This document shows positions 55,191 through 64,000 of a stretch of 64,000 bases of DNA, in pieces. Source of the DNA: Phymatolithon calcareum (taxonomy: Eukaryota; Rhodophyta; Florideophyceae; Hapalidiales); contig OZ345355.1 in the NCBI GenBank assembly GCA_977006965.1, positions 2,356,001 to 2,420,000 of the forward strand. The letters run 5' to 3'. The number at the start of each line of letters is the position of its first letter. Position 1 is the first letter of the stretch. The notes under the pieces were generated by a model. It saw nothing but the letters and a program-made list of their open reading frames with translations, searched no databases and was not told the origin of the DNA. Both the position numbers and the translations under genes were made by a program.

Positions 55191-55674
55191 AGAAGAGACC
55201 TAGCTTACACTTGCTGCGCGGGATCATCGTATGATAGCTTTATCTCGAGGCATACTATGTATTTAGCATAGTCGACGATGCCGACGCGAGGGAGAAAGAG
55301 GGACCATCAAGTTCAAACAATTTCCATCGTCAAGGTGTAGTCCTTTTCATTCATCCCACCATCTCGGTGAAGAACAAACGTTCGCCACAAGTGGGAGGCG
55401 AGACCCCGTACCTTCCGTCGCGAGTAGGGGGAGACACGAGCTAGCGATCCGACGATTGGTTGGCATCTCCGCGAAATGTAATAGTGGTCCGATGAGCATT
55501 GCGTTTCACACTTGCAGGTTACCGGCCCAAGTTCTGTCTCCGCCCACGACCGGAGCGCGTTCCCGTTTGTACCATAAGTGAATCGTATCGATATACGGTT
55601 TAGTCAAGTTCATCAACCCGCGAACGTCGTAATTAGCGGTCCGCGGCTTACCATCTTGAAGACCAGCGACAGTC
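55191..55674. other. Unassigned, coding-like on minus strand
   Basis: A minus frame (about 55510-55672) reads DVRGLMNLTKPYIDTIHLWY, then a stop. I do not recognise it and see no rRNA signature despite the even composition. Confidence 0.3.
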
Positions 55675-57900
55675 TATAGAAGAGTTCCTTTTATTGTTGG
55701 TGTAACTCGATTCAGTGGACTACAAAAACCCACCTCTGGTCTACTTCGAGACCTCGAGGGGGAAAATTACTCCCCTGTCCTGTGACACGCTGTGATCTCA
55801 AGTTGCGGGCCGTCCTTACTTGTCCAGAGCCTGAAACATGGTTAAGAGCTCGTCGAGTGCTCGCTTAGTCCAGGCGATGTCCTCTTTGGAGAGTCTGTCT
55901 TTTGCGAGGCCATTTATCACGTCTTCAATGGCATCTTGCGTGGACAATCTCTCTCCGCTTCTAAATGTTCATTGTTCGCTATCTCTGTTGTTGGACCAGA
56001 TATCAGCGCATCGCGTCTTCTTATCAATCTCTGCCCAAAGCGTCTTACAAGGTCGCCTCTTCTTTCCTTGGGTTGCAGGATGCGACACGTGGCCTTGCAC
56101 CTTTGGGAGCTTCTTTTTTCCTGGTTTCCCGAGGATTTTCCGGAAGAACATAGATTCAACCTTCCCGACTTCGGAGGCCAGCTTTGCGTTCCTAGGTGTG
56201 AGATGTAGAGCATATTTCCATTTTGACTGCACAAGAGATTTGTACCGCCTAATCGCCCACGCGGGGTGGACAACATTAGTAAACACGCACGGGACTGAGT
56301 ACCATTGGGGATCACCTCCTTCGACTGAAAAAATGAGCCGGGCATCAAAAACCTGGGCTGAAGTACCGGCTATCCTCTTCGCTGACGATGTTCTTCTCTC
56401 TGCGAAATCACCCGCGGCACTGCAAGGACTATTGGATATAGCTACCCAATGGCCACAAGAGCGAGAGATGACTTGGAACACTAAACAAGGGAAAAGCGAA
56501 GTCCTCGAATCAGAAGAAACATTGGGCAAGACATTCAAGCTAGCGAACAAGGTGCTAGCACAAGTTCCGGAGGTCACGTACCTTGGAGTATCCCTAGACC
56601 CCGGAGGAGTTACAGATACGTTAATGATGCAACGACTAAAGAAATCAAGGACGGCCGTGTACGAATTGCGTACACTGGGAGTGTTCAAGAAAGGGCTGAG
56701 TATACAGAAGAGTATTCAGATATACAAGGCACTAGTACAGCCACGCTGGGAGTACGCAATGCACTTAACGCCCTGGACAGAAGACGTACAAAATGCAGTC
56801 AAGGAAGTAGAAGCAACATTCTTCAATCAAGTATTCGGGCCACTGGCCCGAGGAAGGACGGATAGGCTCCGTCTCCTGTGCCGGATCCAGGCGGCCGCAC
56901 ATCGACGAGAAATGTTGGCCTTCAAAATGCTGAGAAGGAACAAGGCGAAAGAACGTATGTATTCAAAGGAAGTGCCCGAAAGAAGAAACAACCGTGAATG
57001 GCAGTACACGAAGAAAGATATCGCCGCGATGGAGACCAGAGAGCCGTTCGGTGAAGCGGTAAAGCATATCCAAGCAAACCAATCTTCGCAAGCACTTCGA
57101 TCGAAATTTCTGGAAATGGAAGGAGACCGCCTAGAATCGAAGCGGAAAAGAAAGATACCATACGACAAAACAAGAGAATTGCCAGCAATCCTCAAGTTCC
57201 CCAAGGTGAAGCACAGACAACTCGCGCTGCAGTATGCCTGTGGCAGATTCCCACAGGTGTCAACAACAAGTATGACTGAAGAATTCGGCACCAGAGCCAG
57301 AGAGCATATGGAGACCCTTGAACGCACGCTAGCAGGGTACGAACTCGAAGGAGAAAAACGACTGGAAACAGAAAATGCGCTAGATGAGCTCTTACTATTT
57401 AGCAAGACACTCATAGAACGCATGGAGAACGAAGAAGGCCTGTATTAATCCGCAGAATGCAAGGCAAAAAGTGGTCGAGTCCAAGCACCAGCAATCCCGT
57501 AGAGGACTGAGATAGGACTACTTTGAGTCCTGAGTTTTCCCGTCTGCGATTCTAGTGGACGTTTTGTGAGCTACACAAAGGTAGGTAGCACCAGAGGAAG
57601 CCTTGCCCATATCTTCGGAAGTCTGTGGGGCTTTTAAATAAACTTGAAAGAAAAAAAAAATTAGTAAACACGACCAGCCCCCGAAGATACCCAACCACAT
57701 TATTGGATTTCTTGATCCTCTGTGTCAGTTTGGTTTCTGAAACTCCCTGTTCCGTTAGTGTTGCGCCGAGGTACTTTACTTCTAAGAGAGATTTTAGTCG
57801 CCGTCCCGAGAGACGGAAGCTATGACCTGCAGAGTCCTTGGTCCAAAGAATTACGCTTTTCAGGGTGTTCCATTCTATAGCCTTTGAAATTCCGTGCTCT
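55675..57900 (-). pseudogene. LINE C RT and C-terminal region, split by LINE D
   Basis: The two parts 57900-57673 and 56287-55675 are continuous in sense: KYLGATLTEQGVSETKLTQR... then VHPAWAIRRYKSLVQSKWKY and ESMFFRKILGKPGKK, ending in the LINE C 3' UTR. Similar to 60646-61625. Broken frames; inactive. Confidence 0.8.
56288..57659 (+). mobile_element. LINE D insertion in LINE C, with ORF2 C-terminal half
   Basis: 1372 bp ending in poly(A), with a perfect 13-bp duplication ATTAGTAAACACG (56275-56287, 57660-57672). The frame from the 5' truncation to the stop at 57446-57448 encodes the RT catalytic box ILFADDVLLSAKSP, MTWNTKQGKSEV, VTYLGVSLDPGGVTD, YKALVQPRWEYAMHLTPW, RLRLLCRIQ, then KVKHRQLALQYACGRFP. 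No stops within the retained part, so it is young. Upstream RT motifs and endonuclease were never inserted. Confidence 0.92.
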
Positions 57901-58837
57901 GAATAAACCTTTGCAAGTCGTTAAAGAACTGTTTACAAAAACGACTCACCTTTTTGCTCCTGCTCGAGCACTCCAAAGAGGATTTTTCTATTTGATTGAA
58001 GGGATATTGATGTGGAGAAAGCCGGCTGCATACCGCAAAACGAAACTGAATACAGGAAAAATCAAGAACAGTATTCGCCTGCATAACAAGGCTGGTTGCC
58101 AAATGTATGCACTTCCACGAGTAGTTTATTTGGAGGTTCAAGGGGTTTTTCTGCATCTGATTACCGTTACCACGAGTTGAGCAAAAAATCTGAGGTTATC
58201 GTTACTTCTTCCTTTCTCGGAAGTTTATTGAGACGACTAGAGAAGACTTCTACCACTTCATTGTTTGCACCAACGTCTTGGTGTTGTGGAAGAGTAATCA
58301 TTCAAGACAGTATGCTTGAGAATGCTTCTGAAATCACACCAACTAGTGGTAAGGACAGCCCATTTAGTTGTAGCTACCATCAACGCCATAATGCGCTACA
58401 GATATGTCTGACTCCTTCCCTGTAAGCGGCTGAAATGTGGTGTGAGGTTAAGATATGGGAGCACGCAAGTAAAATGCAAATATACTTTTGGCGCAACTAG
58501 ATAGGAGGACGGGAAATAAGAGTACATCCACGAGACCTCTTTGACGACGGCGCCGAGATAAGAACACCAGGGGATGAATGCCTTGCGAATTCGACTTCCA
58601 GGAACCCGAAGGGCACGCAGAAGAGAGTACCAACCTTCAAAAGTGTTTTGCTCTTGCCCTTTGACAGATAAAGTTCCGTACTGGTGTCCCTTTGCACTAG
58701 ATGAATTCGGTAGACATGCCGCTCATAAGACAATTGAAACTCAAAATAAGGCCTATTGGCTGTATTCTTTCCAGCAGGATAATTCGATACTGCAGTCTAC
58801 GCATAAGCCATGCGAAATATTTACCTGCTCACATTGA
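57901..58837. other. No recognisable gene
   Basis: Frames up to about 109 codons exist on both strands without domain features. No TIR or tail seen. Confidence 0.4.
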
Positions 58838-58975
58838 TGTTTTTTTTTATTGCAATTTTTTTAAAGCCCCGCAGTCATACGAATATACGGGCAGGGCTTC
58901 CTCAGGTGCTGCCCTCGCTAGGGCGGCTCTACTCTTATGTCTGGCATTCTATCTGGGACCTTAGCATGTGTTCGG
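58838..58975 (-). repeat. LINE D 3' end
   Basis: T-run followed by AAAGCCCCGCAGTCATACGA and GGGCTTCCTCAGGTGCTGCC, corresponding to the LINE D terminus at about 57590-57640. Confidence 0.65.
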
Positions 58976-58979
58976 GTAC

Positions 58980-59860
58980 ATCGAAATTAAGGGGATTTAT
59001 TCAGAAGATACCATGTGTCCCAACTTGAGAAAGTAGGCACCTTTTTTAGCACACTACTGCACTAAAAATTTCAATTGCCTTAGTCAGAAGTACGTAGTAT
59101 CTCGTCAATGGCTCGGGCCACGTTAGTCTCCTCTGTAGGGGTCCATTTAGGATTTCTGAGGATGCTGTTTTGTGTTCTAACTGCCCATGCTCCTTGACTG
59201 CCCATTTCTTCTATCATCTTCGGCGAATTTCTTGGAAAGTGACCTACAAACCATCTTGCGCAGAGGCTTCTTTGACTGCTTTCTTTCATCCTCACGGTTT
59301 GGTGCAGTAGACCATTCTTGGAAAAGGTAATTTTCCTTGTACTGCGTTCTTCTTGTTGTTCTCAGGCTAATCCGAGGGAACCCCTTGCTTGGATATCGGT
59401 TGACGTCTTCGAACTTCGCATGCAGTCAAGCGCTTCGAGTTCCAGCTCTGCCTCAGCATCGCTTCTAAAACCTTCCTAAGTCTTCGCCTGAACTTCGAGA
59501 GCAGGCTCTATCGGCGGAATTCCCTTGATTCTAATTCACATAGCTTCATTAGTCTTCTCCAGTGCAGCCCTGCCTACTTTCCAAACATCATCGTTGCGAT
59601 GTCCTTTTGGTCTTTCACTGCTGCTCTCGATGCTCGCTCCAGGAGTCGGTTGTCACGAATTCCGTTCTCGTCAATTGCCATACTGAGATATTCTGCAGTG
59701 CGTTTCATTTGAATTTCCTCGTTCTCCAGAAAAAACGGTAGTCTAATGGGAGTATGAAGGAGCACTTTTCGGTTGACCAAGTCATTCGATAAACCTGCGC
59801 CCATTCGGAGCATTCATTAAGCCTTTCCTGGAGCTCTTCTTCATTCGTCGCCACTTGGAC
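58980..59860 (-). pseudogene. LINE A C-terminal region and 3' end
   Basis: Minus copy: CCATGTGTCCCAACTTGAG end, EETNVARAIDEIL, WFVGHFPRNSPKMIEEMGSQ, and further 5' the RT piece RTAEYLSMAIDENGIRDNRL. Frame-shifted around 59340-59560. Confidence 0.75.
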
Positions 59861-59861
59861 C

Positions 59862-60110
59862 AAGGACACGGCAAGCCATATCTTCTGGCTCTCAGGGCGG
59901 CGGCTAAAGACTCTCCGGGCGATAAAATACCTCGGCGTAGCACTAGCGGAGCAGGGATTTTCAGACACCAAACTGAGAGACAGGATCAAGAAATCCAAAA
60001 ATGTACTTGGGTATCTCCGACGGCTGGGGTTGCTTACTAAGGGGAAATTGTATGTTTTTATTTTACAAGCCCTAAACGCCAGTATATCCGACAACGCAGC
60101 AGCTTGGGTC
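59862..60110 (+). pseudogene. LINE C-type RT fragment
   Basis: Encodes YLGVALAEQGFSDTKLRDRI, KSKNVLGYLRRLGLLTKGKL across one frame. It meets a LINE A piece head to head at about 59860. Confidence 0.65.
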
Positions 60111-60254
60111 TCAGTAACTACCCTGTGTAACAGTTATTTTCCCAGATCACATTTGCTTCACTCCAACTCTAGTTTCCATCACTTGCTACGTTCTTCTTCT
60201 TCGCAGTAAAAATTGCCGAATAAGGCAAACCTCCGCAGTCGGAGGTCTTCTCGG

Positions 60255-60640
60255 CGCGCTCGCATAACTTCCGGGGGGCTAATAAAGGGAAGCCCTCTCG
60301 GGGGACAACTTCTTGGGGCTCTTAACATCAGGGGGTGTGCTCTTCAACGAGAGCTCGCTCGTGGGGACAGCTACAGTTAGGCGCTCTTCAACGAGTGCTC
60401 TTTCGGGGGGGGGGACAACTTCAGGAGGCTCTTCAACGGGGCCTCGCTAGGAAGGACAACTTCCGGGGGCTCTTAAACGGAGCCGGCTCGGGGGAACAAC
60501 TTCTGGGGGGCTCTGAAAGGGATCCCGTTTGCGGGGGCAACTTGAACGGTGGCGTTCGTCAACGGAAGCTCACTCGGGGGGACAACTTCGGGGGCGTTCA
60601 ACGGAAGCCCACTCGGGGGGACAACTTCGGTGGGGACTCT
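60255..60640 (+). repeat. GC-rich minisatellite, about 38-45-bp unit
   Basis: About nine imperfect units with the core GGGGACAACTTCNGGGGGC followed by CTCTTCAACGGAGCTCGCTC. The last two (about 60560-60630) are almost identical. It lies in the middle of a LINE C region, between its RT fragment and C-terminal part. Confidence 0.8.
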
Positions 60641-60645
60641 CGGCG

Positions 60646-61625
60646 CGGGTGGGTGCTTACTAATGGTGTCCACCCCGCGAGGGGAATTAGGCTGTGCAAA
60701 TCTCTTGTGCAGTCATGATGGGAATATGCTCTTCACCTCACGCCTTGGACCGCGAAGGTGGCGTCGGAAGTCAGGAAGGCTGAATCTATGTTCTTCCGGC
60801 AAATCCTTCAGAAACCAGGAAAAAGAAGCAGGGCTATGTGCCAAATCCTCCAACCCAAGGGAAGAAGAGACATCCTTGCAAGACGCTTTGTGCAAAGATT
60901 GATAAGAAGACGCGATGCGCTGATATCTGGTCCAACAACAGAGATCACGAACAAGGAACGTCCAGAAGCGTAGTGAGATATTGTCCACGCGAGAGTGAAT
61001 GGCTTCCTGTGCGAAGCTGCAAACGAAACGACACCTACGACAAGCATCAAGAAATACAACAGAAATAAGATACTGGAGGCCACAGAGGATGTGGAAAAGT
61101 CAAAAAAACGACCTGTACCGCACGCGAAAGTGTCGCTACCCTCGCACCTTCTCTTCAAATCAAGAAAGCATAGAGCACTTGCCATCAAGTGGTCATTTGG
61201 AATGTTCCCTCCAATGAGCACCTCCACCCTTATCGAACTCACCGGCCAATGTGGGAAAGGTGCCATCGAAGACGTGATAATGGCCTCGCAAAAGAAAGAC
61301 TCTCCAAAGAGGACAGCGCCTGGACTAAGCGAGCACTCGACGAGCTGCTGACCATGCTTCAGGCTTTGGACAACTAAGGACGGCCCACAACTTGAAATCA
61401 CAGCGTGTCACAAGACAGGGGGGTAATTTTCTCCCTCGAGGTCCCGAAGGAGGCCAGAGGTGGGTTTTTGTAGTCCACTGAATCGTGTTGCACCAACAAG
61501 AAAAGAAACTCTTCCATAGACAGAATCTAACCAAACCCTCTTGGCCCTAGGAAAGTTGCCCCAAGCGTCAGCAGAGACGTTGGTAACTTTTAAATAAAAA
61601 TCTACCTTTCTTCTTCTTCTTCTTC
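60646..61625 (+). pseudogene. LINE C C-terminal region and complete 3' UTR
   Basis: NGVHPARGIRLCKSLVQS, WEYALHLTPWTAKVASEVRK, ESMFFRQILQKPGK, then LPSHLLFKSRKHRALAIKWS and FGMFPP near 61135-61215, then stop and the reference 3' UTR ending ATAAAAATCTACCTTTC(TTC)n. Two or more frame changes. Confidence 0.8.
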
Positions 61626-61684
61626 AATCGTCGCCATTTGTATGACGTCGTGAAGACAAGACATGAAATAGTGTACGTTGTGCA

Positions 61685-61690
61685 TTTATT
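61685..61690 (-). terminator. Poly(A) signal of the cysteine-rich gene
   Basis: AATAAA on the minus strand about 140 nt after the stop codon at 61829. Confidence 0.6.
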
Positions 61691-61828
61691 TTTGAATATA
61701 TACTGTAGCAAACAGGTATCGAACACAGTCATTTATCTTCTGTGCTAAAGAGGCTCGTGTAGAGCATTGAAGAAGTGAGGGAAGCGAAGGTGCGGGCAGG
61801 TGCACCAAGCTTTTTGTCCCCGGGCGGA

Positions 61829-62077
61829 CTACTTCTTGATGATATCCCTCACTGTGGGTTTAGTTGTAACTCGTTGGCAAGGCCATGGCTCATGGGGGAG
61901 ACAGCACGAGGGGAGCAGGCAGCAACAAGTGCGAACGGCGATCTTGTCCAAAGTTGCAGACTCTTCGGAGACCTGGGCTCTCTGTGCAACGAGCTCATTG
62001 AGTCCCGGAGCGACATATCCGGCATAGGTGATTCCGATGAGGGCGAGAAGAAGCACGATAGTGGAGCGGGAGAACAT
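61829..62077 (-). CDS. Small secreted cysteine-rich protein
   Basis: 82 aa from ATG at 62077. Residues 1-19 form a strong signal peptide (MFSRSTIVLLLALIGITYA, probable cut before GYVAP). A short pro-like segment follows, then six cysteines crowded into RTCCCLLPSCCLPHEPWPC, then a basic C-terminus ending DIIKK. A TATA box 84 nt upstream and AATAAA downstream in the right order support a real intronless gene; flanking DNA is not repetitive. No homologue is recognised, and the odd number of adjacent cysteines leaves the disulfide pattern open. Could be a structural, defensive or signalling peptide; no function is claimed. Confidence 0.75.
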   Translation of the reverse strand: MFSRSTIVLLLALIGITYAGYVAPGLNELVAQRAQVSEESATLDKIAVRTCCCLLPSCCLPHEPWPCQRVTTKPTVRDIIKK

Positions 62078-62160
62078 ACTGATTGCGAATAAGTGAGGCG
62101 GAACGTTTGCTTATTCTGTGCCCTTGGCTTCACCTCCCCGTGGTCATGGGACAAGCACGC

Positions 62161-62168
62161 TTTATATA
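62161..62168 (-). promoter_or_regulatory. TATA box of the cysteine-rich gene
   Basis: TATATAAA on the minus strand, 84 nt before the ATG, predicting a 5' UTR of about 50 nt. Lies in CATGTGCCTATATAA, shared with 37141-37155. Confidence 0.65.
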
Positions 62169-62177
62169 GGCACATGA

Positions 62178-62745
62178 CACTGGCAGAGAGGGTTGCATTT
62201 AATGCACCACAACTGGATGGTGTTTACTGTTCTTTTCAAAACTACGTACTAGATTTGAATCTTAATATACTGTGCGTTAGTTTAGAGAGGTGTAACTTGA
62301 TGACCGACGCTTCTTGAGGTACCAGCATTATGATCTATGTTCACACACTTTCTGAAAGAAATATGAGATCTTCCAGTCGCTTGAGCGACATCAGTGTGCA
62401 AGAGAAATCGATCTTGGTAGATCATGATGTCCGATCTAATCATGGGTGGCGCAGCGTAGCGCAGGAAGAACAGGCTCCCTGAATCCGTGATATTAAAGGA
62501 ATGTTAGGAAGGAACAAAAGGCACTGCATCCCGTCCTGCAATCGTCACCATCGAGCAGCCATCGACGAGGATAATGGTGTCCGTCATCCGTACGAGAAGC
62601 AGTCCAATACAGTTGCAGAATTGAAGTAAATAACACGCAGTAGAAAGCGGTTAAGCTTGTGATAGGCCGCACGACGTCTACCGGGAGAAGAAAATTTTGT
62701 TCAATTTTTTGCAATATATGATGGATCGTTTACATTTCCTGCATT
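62178..62745. other. No gene seen
   Basis: No coding motif or terminal repeat recognised upstream of the cysteine-rich gene. Confidence 0.4.
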
Positions 62746-62756
62746 TTCATTTTGCC

Positions 62757-62996
62757 TGCACGAAGATTCCGAACTAGATGAAGCTCTCAAGGATATTTCA
62801 AACTTAATGCCCAAAGAACGACTCTCCGATATTCAAAAAGATATGCTGGAAAGGGCAGTTGATACTGTCCACAGAAAATGTGCAAAATCAACTACTTAAG
62901 TGAGAACGTAAGCGAGGGATTGTAGCAAGACAAAAAGTCTCTCACGTGCAATGATAATTGACAAGGGAGCTTCAATTAAATAGATATCCAATCCAA
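62757..62996 (+). mobile_element. LINE E short insertion with 11-bp TSD
   Basis: 240 bp with LSDIQKDMLERAVDTV-type C-terminal coding end and the shared 3' UTR. Flanked by TTCATTTTGCC (62746-62756, 62997-63007). Confidence 0.85.
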
Positions 62997-63007
62997 TTCA
63001 TTTTGCC

Positions 63008-63654
63008 CTGCTACGAAAGCACTTGTTAGAATGCACTGCGACATTGCGAGTAATTTCTTTACATCAATTACAATGCTAATTCCATTTTCCCCTGCCGCTA
63101 GCGCGCCGTCTGTGTGTTTCGGACGGATGGAAAAACTATGGAGAGGAAAGGATGGAAGTTTGCGGTGTAAGGAAATGATCGAGATGGTTGAAGCTCCAGA
63201 AGCGCTACGAGGACAAGAGGAGTGGTAAAATGGTCGAGTGTTACTATTCTCGACGCACAAACAACTCTTGTGCACATTGTGGATGGATGGAAAATGTACG
63301 GAGAGCGTACCATGGAAGCTTTACTATGTGACGGATCTATGGTACACACGGAGTCGTCAAGGTTCTTGAAACCTTACAGGAAAAGAGACTTGGTGGCCAG
63401 AAGTTACAACTATGACAATATTGTAACCCGGAGTCCGTCGGCTGCATTCATGAGACGGGAGCACCTCAAATGAGGCATAGAACAGACTCTTTATGCCGTG
63501 CGAGTAGGATTTCCGGAAGTGCTCTGGCTCAGAAATCATTTCATAGATCACCTCAGAATTGAAATATATATTCTTGGTAATCTGGAATTTGACCACTGCG
63601 GATTAAATGCTTCTTGTCGGAATTCCAAGACGCTGTGTCGATAGAAATGTGCAT
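63008..63654. other. No supported gene
   Basis: GGATGGAAAA occurs twice (about 63126, 63283). Frames up to 99 codons lack recognisable features. Confidence 0.4.
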
Positions 63655-64000
63655 GGGCTAGGTGTTTTTTATTCAAGTTGATTTAAAAGCCCCATAGACT
63701 TCCGAAGACATGGGCGAGGCTTCCTCTCATGCTACCTACCTTTGTGCAGTTCATGAAACGCCCACAAGAATGGCGGACGGGAAAACTCAGGATTCAAAGT
63801 AATCCTATCTCAGTCCTCTACAGAATTGCTGGTGCTTGGACTCGACAGCTTTTTGCCATGGCTTATACTAATCAATACAGGCCTTCTTCGTTCTTCATGC
63901 GTTCTATGAGTGTCTTGCTGAACAGTAAGAGCTCATCTAGCGCCTTTTCTGCTTCAAGTCGTTTTTCTCCTTCTAGATCGGGGGCTGGGTGTGCACGGGA
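63655..64000 (-). pseudogene. LINE D 3' end, cut by window edge
   Basis: Minus copy of about 57380-57650: tail, AAAGCCCCATAGACTTCCGA, the 3' UTR, then the ORF2 C-terminus (RMKNEEGLY-like end, LLLFSKTLIE). Continues beyond the window. Confidence 0.8.

Noticed and set aside
55200-55670. rRNA fragment
   Set aside because: No conserved small- or large-subunit rRNA core motif could be found on either strand.
55838-57448. 536-codon + strand ORF as one gene
   Set aside because: The first ~165 codons are antisense to LINE C and the rest is LINE D; a TSD marks the join at 56288.
61829-62077. Naming the small cysteine-rich peptide a venom-type toxin because of the CC..CC pattern
   Set aside because: Only a superficial cysteine pattern; no other support and no family match.

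Overview
The window reads as nuclear DNA from a eukaryote. It holds LTR and non-LTR retrotransposons, five or more kinds of cut-and-paste transposon, a TATA box and AATAAA signal at correct spacing around a small gene, and signal-peptide proteins, with no operon or Shine-Dalgarno organisation. No intron could be proven. The copia + piggyBac + hAT + Plavaka-like mix would suit a compact-gene red alga, a fungus or another protist; I cannot place it further from sequence alone. Letters A to G for LINE groups are labels used only in this report.

Host genes are sparse, and every one I can support enters the secretory pathway: (i) two paralogues of an unrecognised type-I membrane protein family, an intact one at 24086-24841 (-) and a two-repeat copy broken by one missing base at 4101-5290 (-); (ii) a single-domain fasciclin (FAS1) gene split by a copia element (13618-14041 and 21250-21530, +); (iii) a small secreted cysteine-rich protein with its own TATA box and poly(A) signal (61829-62077, -).

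Layout. 0-4.1 kb: LINE debris. 4.1-5.4 kb: broken membrane-protein gene. 5.5-10 kb: LINE B, C and G pieces. 10.3-11.5 kb: internally deleted hAT element. 11.6-12.2 kb: CAGGGG-ended MITE. 12.3-13.6 kb: GC-rich, gene-free 5' flank of FAS1. 13.6-21.5 kb: FAS1 gene with a 7.2-kb copia inserted (TSD GCTTC), whose 1690-codon gag-pol is intact. 21.7-24.0 kb: LINE 3' ends and a Harbinger-like foldback. 24.1-25.4 kb: intact membrane-protein gene with a 398-bp pogo-like MITE in its 5' flank. 25.9-34.0 kb: an 8.1-kb TIR-bounded Plavaka/Tnp2-like transposon with a transposase and a convergent second ORF; a 96-bp palindromic MITE sits inside its right TIR. 34.1-36.7 kb: LINE G copy carrying an 81-bp foldback and a 616-bp TRIM-type mini LTR element. 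38.5-39.6 kb: LINE D. 40.8-43.5 kb: LINE C/E/B debris. 43.6-50.0 kb: two piggyBac-like relics separated by a LINE E insertion. 50.0-53.9 kb: nested LINE E/C, then LINE F (RNase H type) split by a 1.22-kb element with tandem TGTCAC terminal arrays and a perfect 79-bp-arm palindrome. 53.9-61.6 kb: LINE B, C, D and A, including LINE D inserted into LINE C, and a minisatellite. 61.7-62.2 kb: cysteine-rich secreted gene. 62.2-64 kb: LINE E and D fragments.

Several insertions can be dated relative to one another because a second copy in the same window preserves the empty site (TA at 5381-5382, TA at 25862-25863, CCCAG at about 7451, and the 23.4-kb copy of LINE F). The strongest candidates for undescribed biology are the type-I membrane protein family, the TGTCAC-array/palindrome element, the TRIM with a tRNA-like B-box, and the copia whose two LTRs differ by one intron-like 1,073-bp block.
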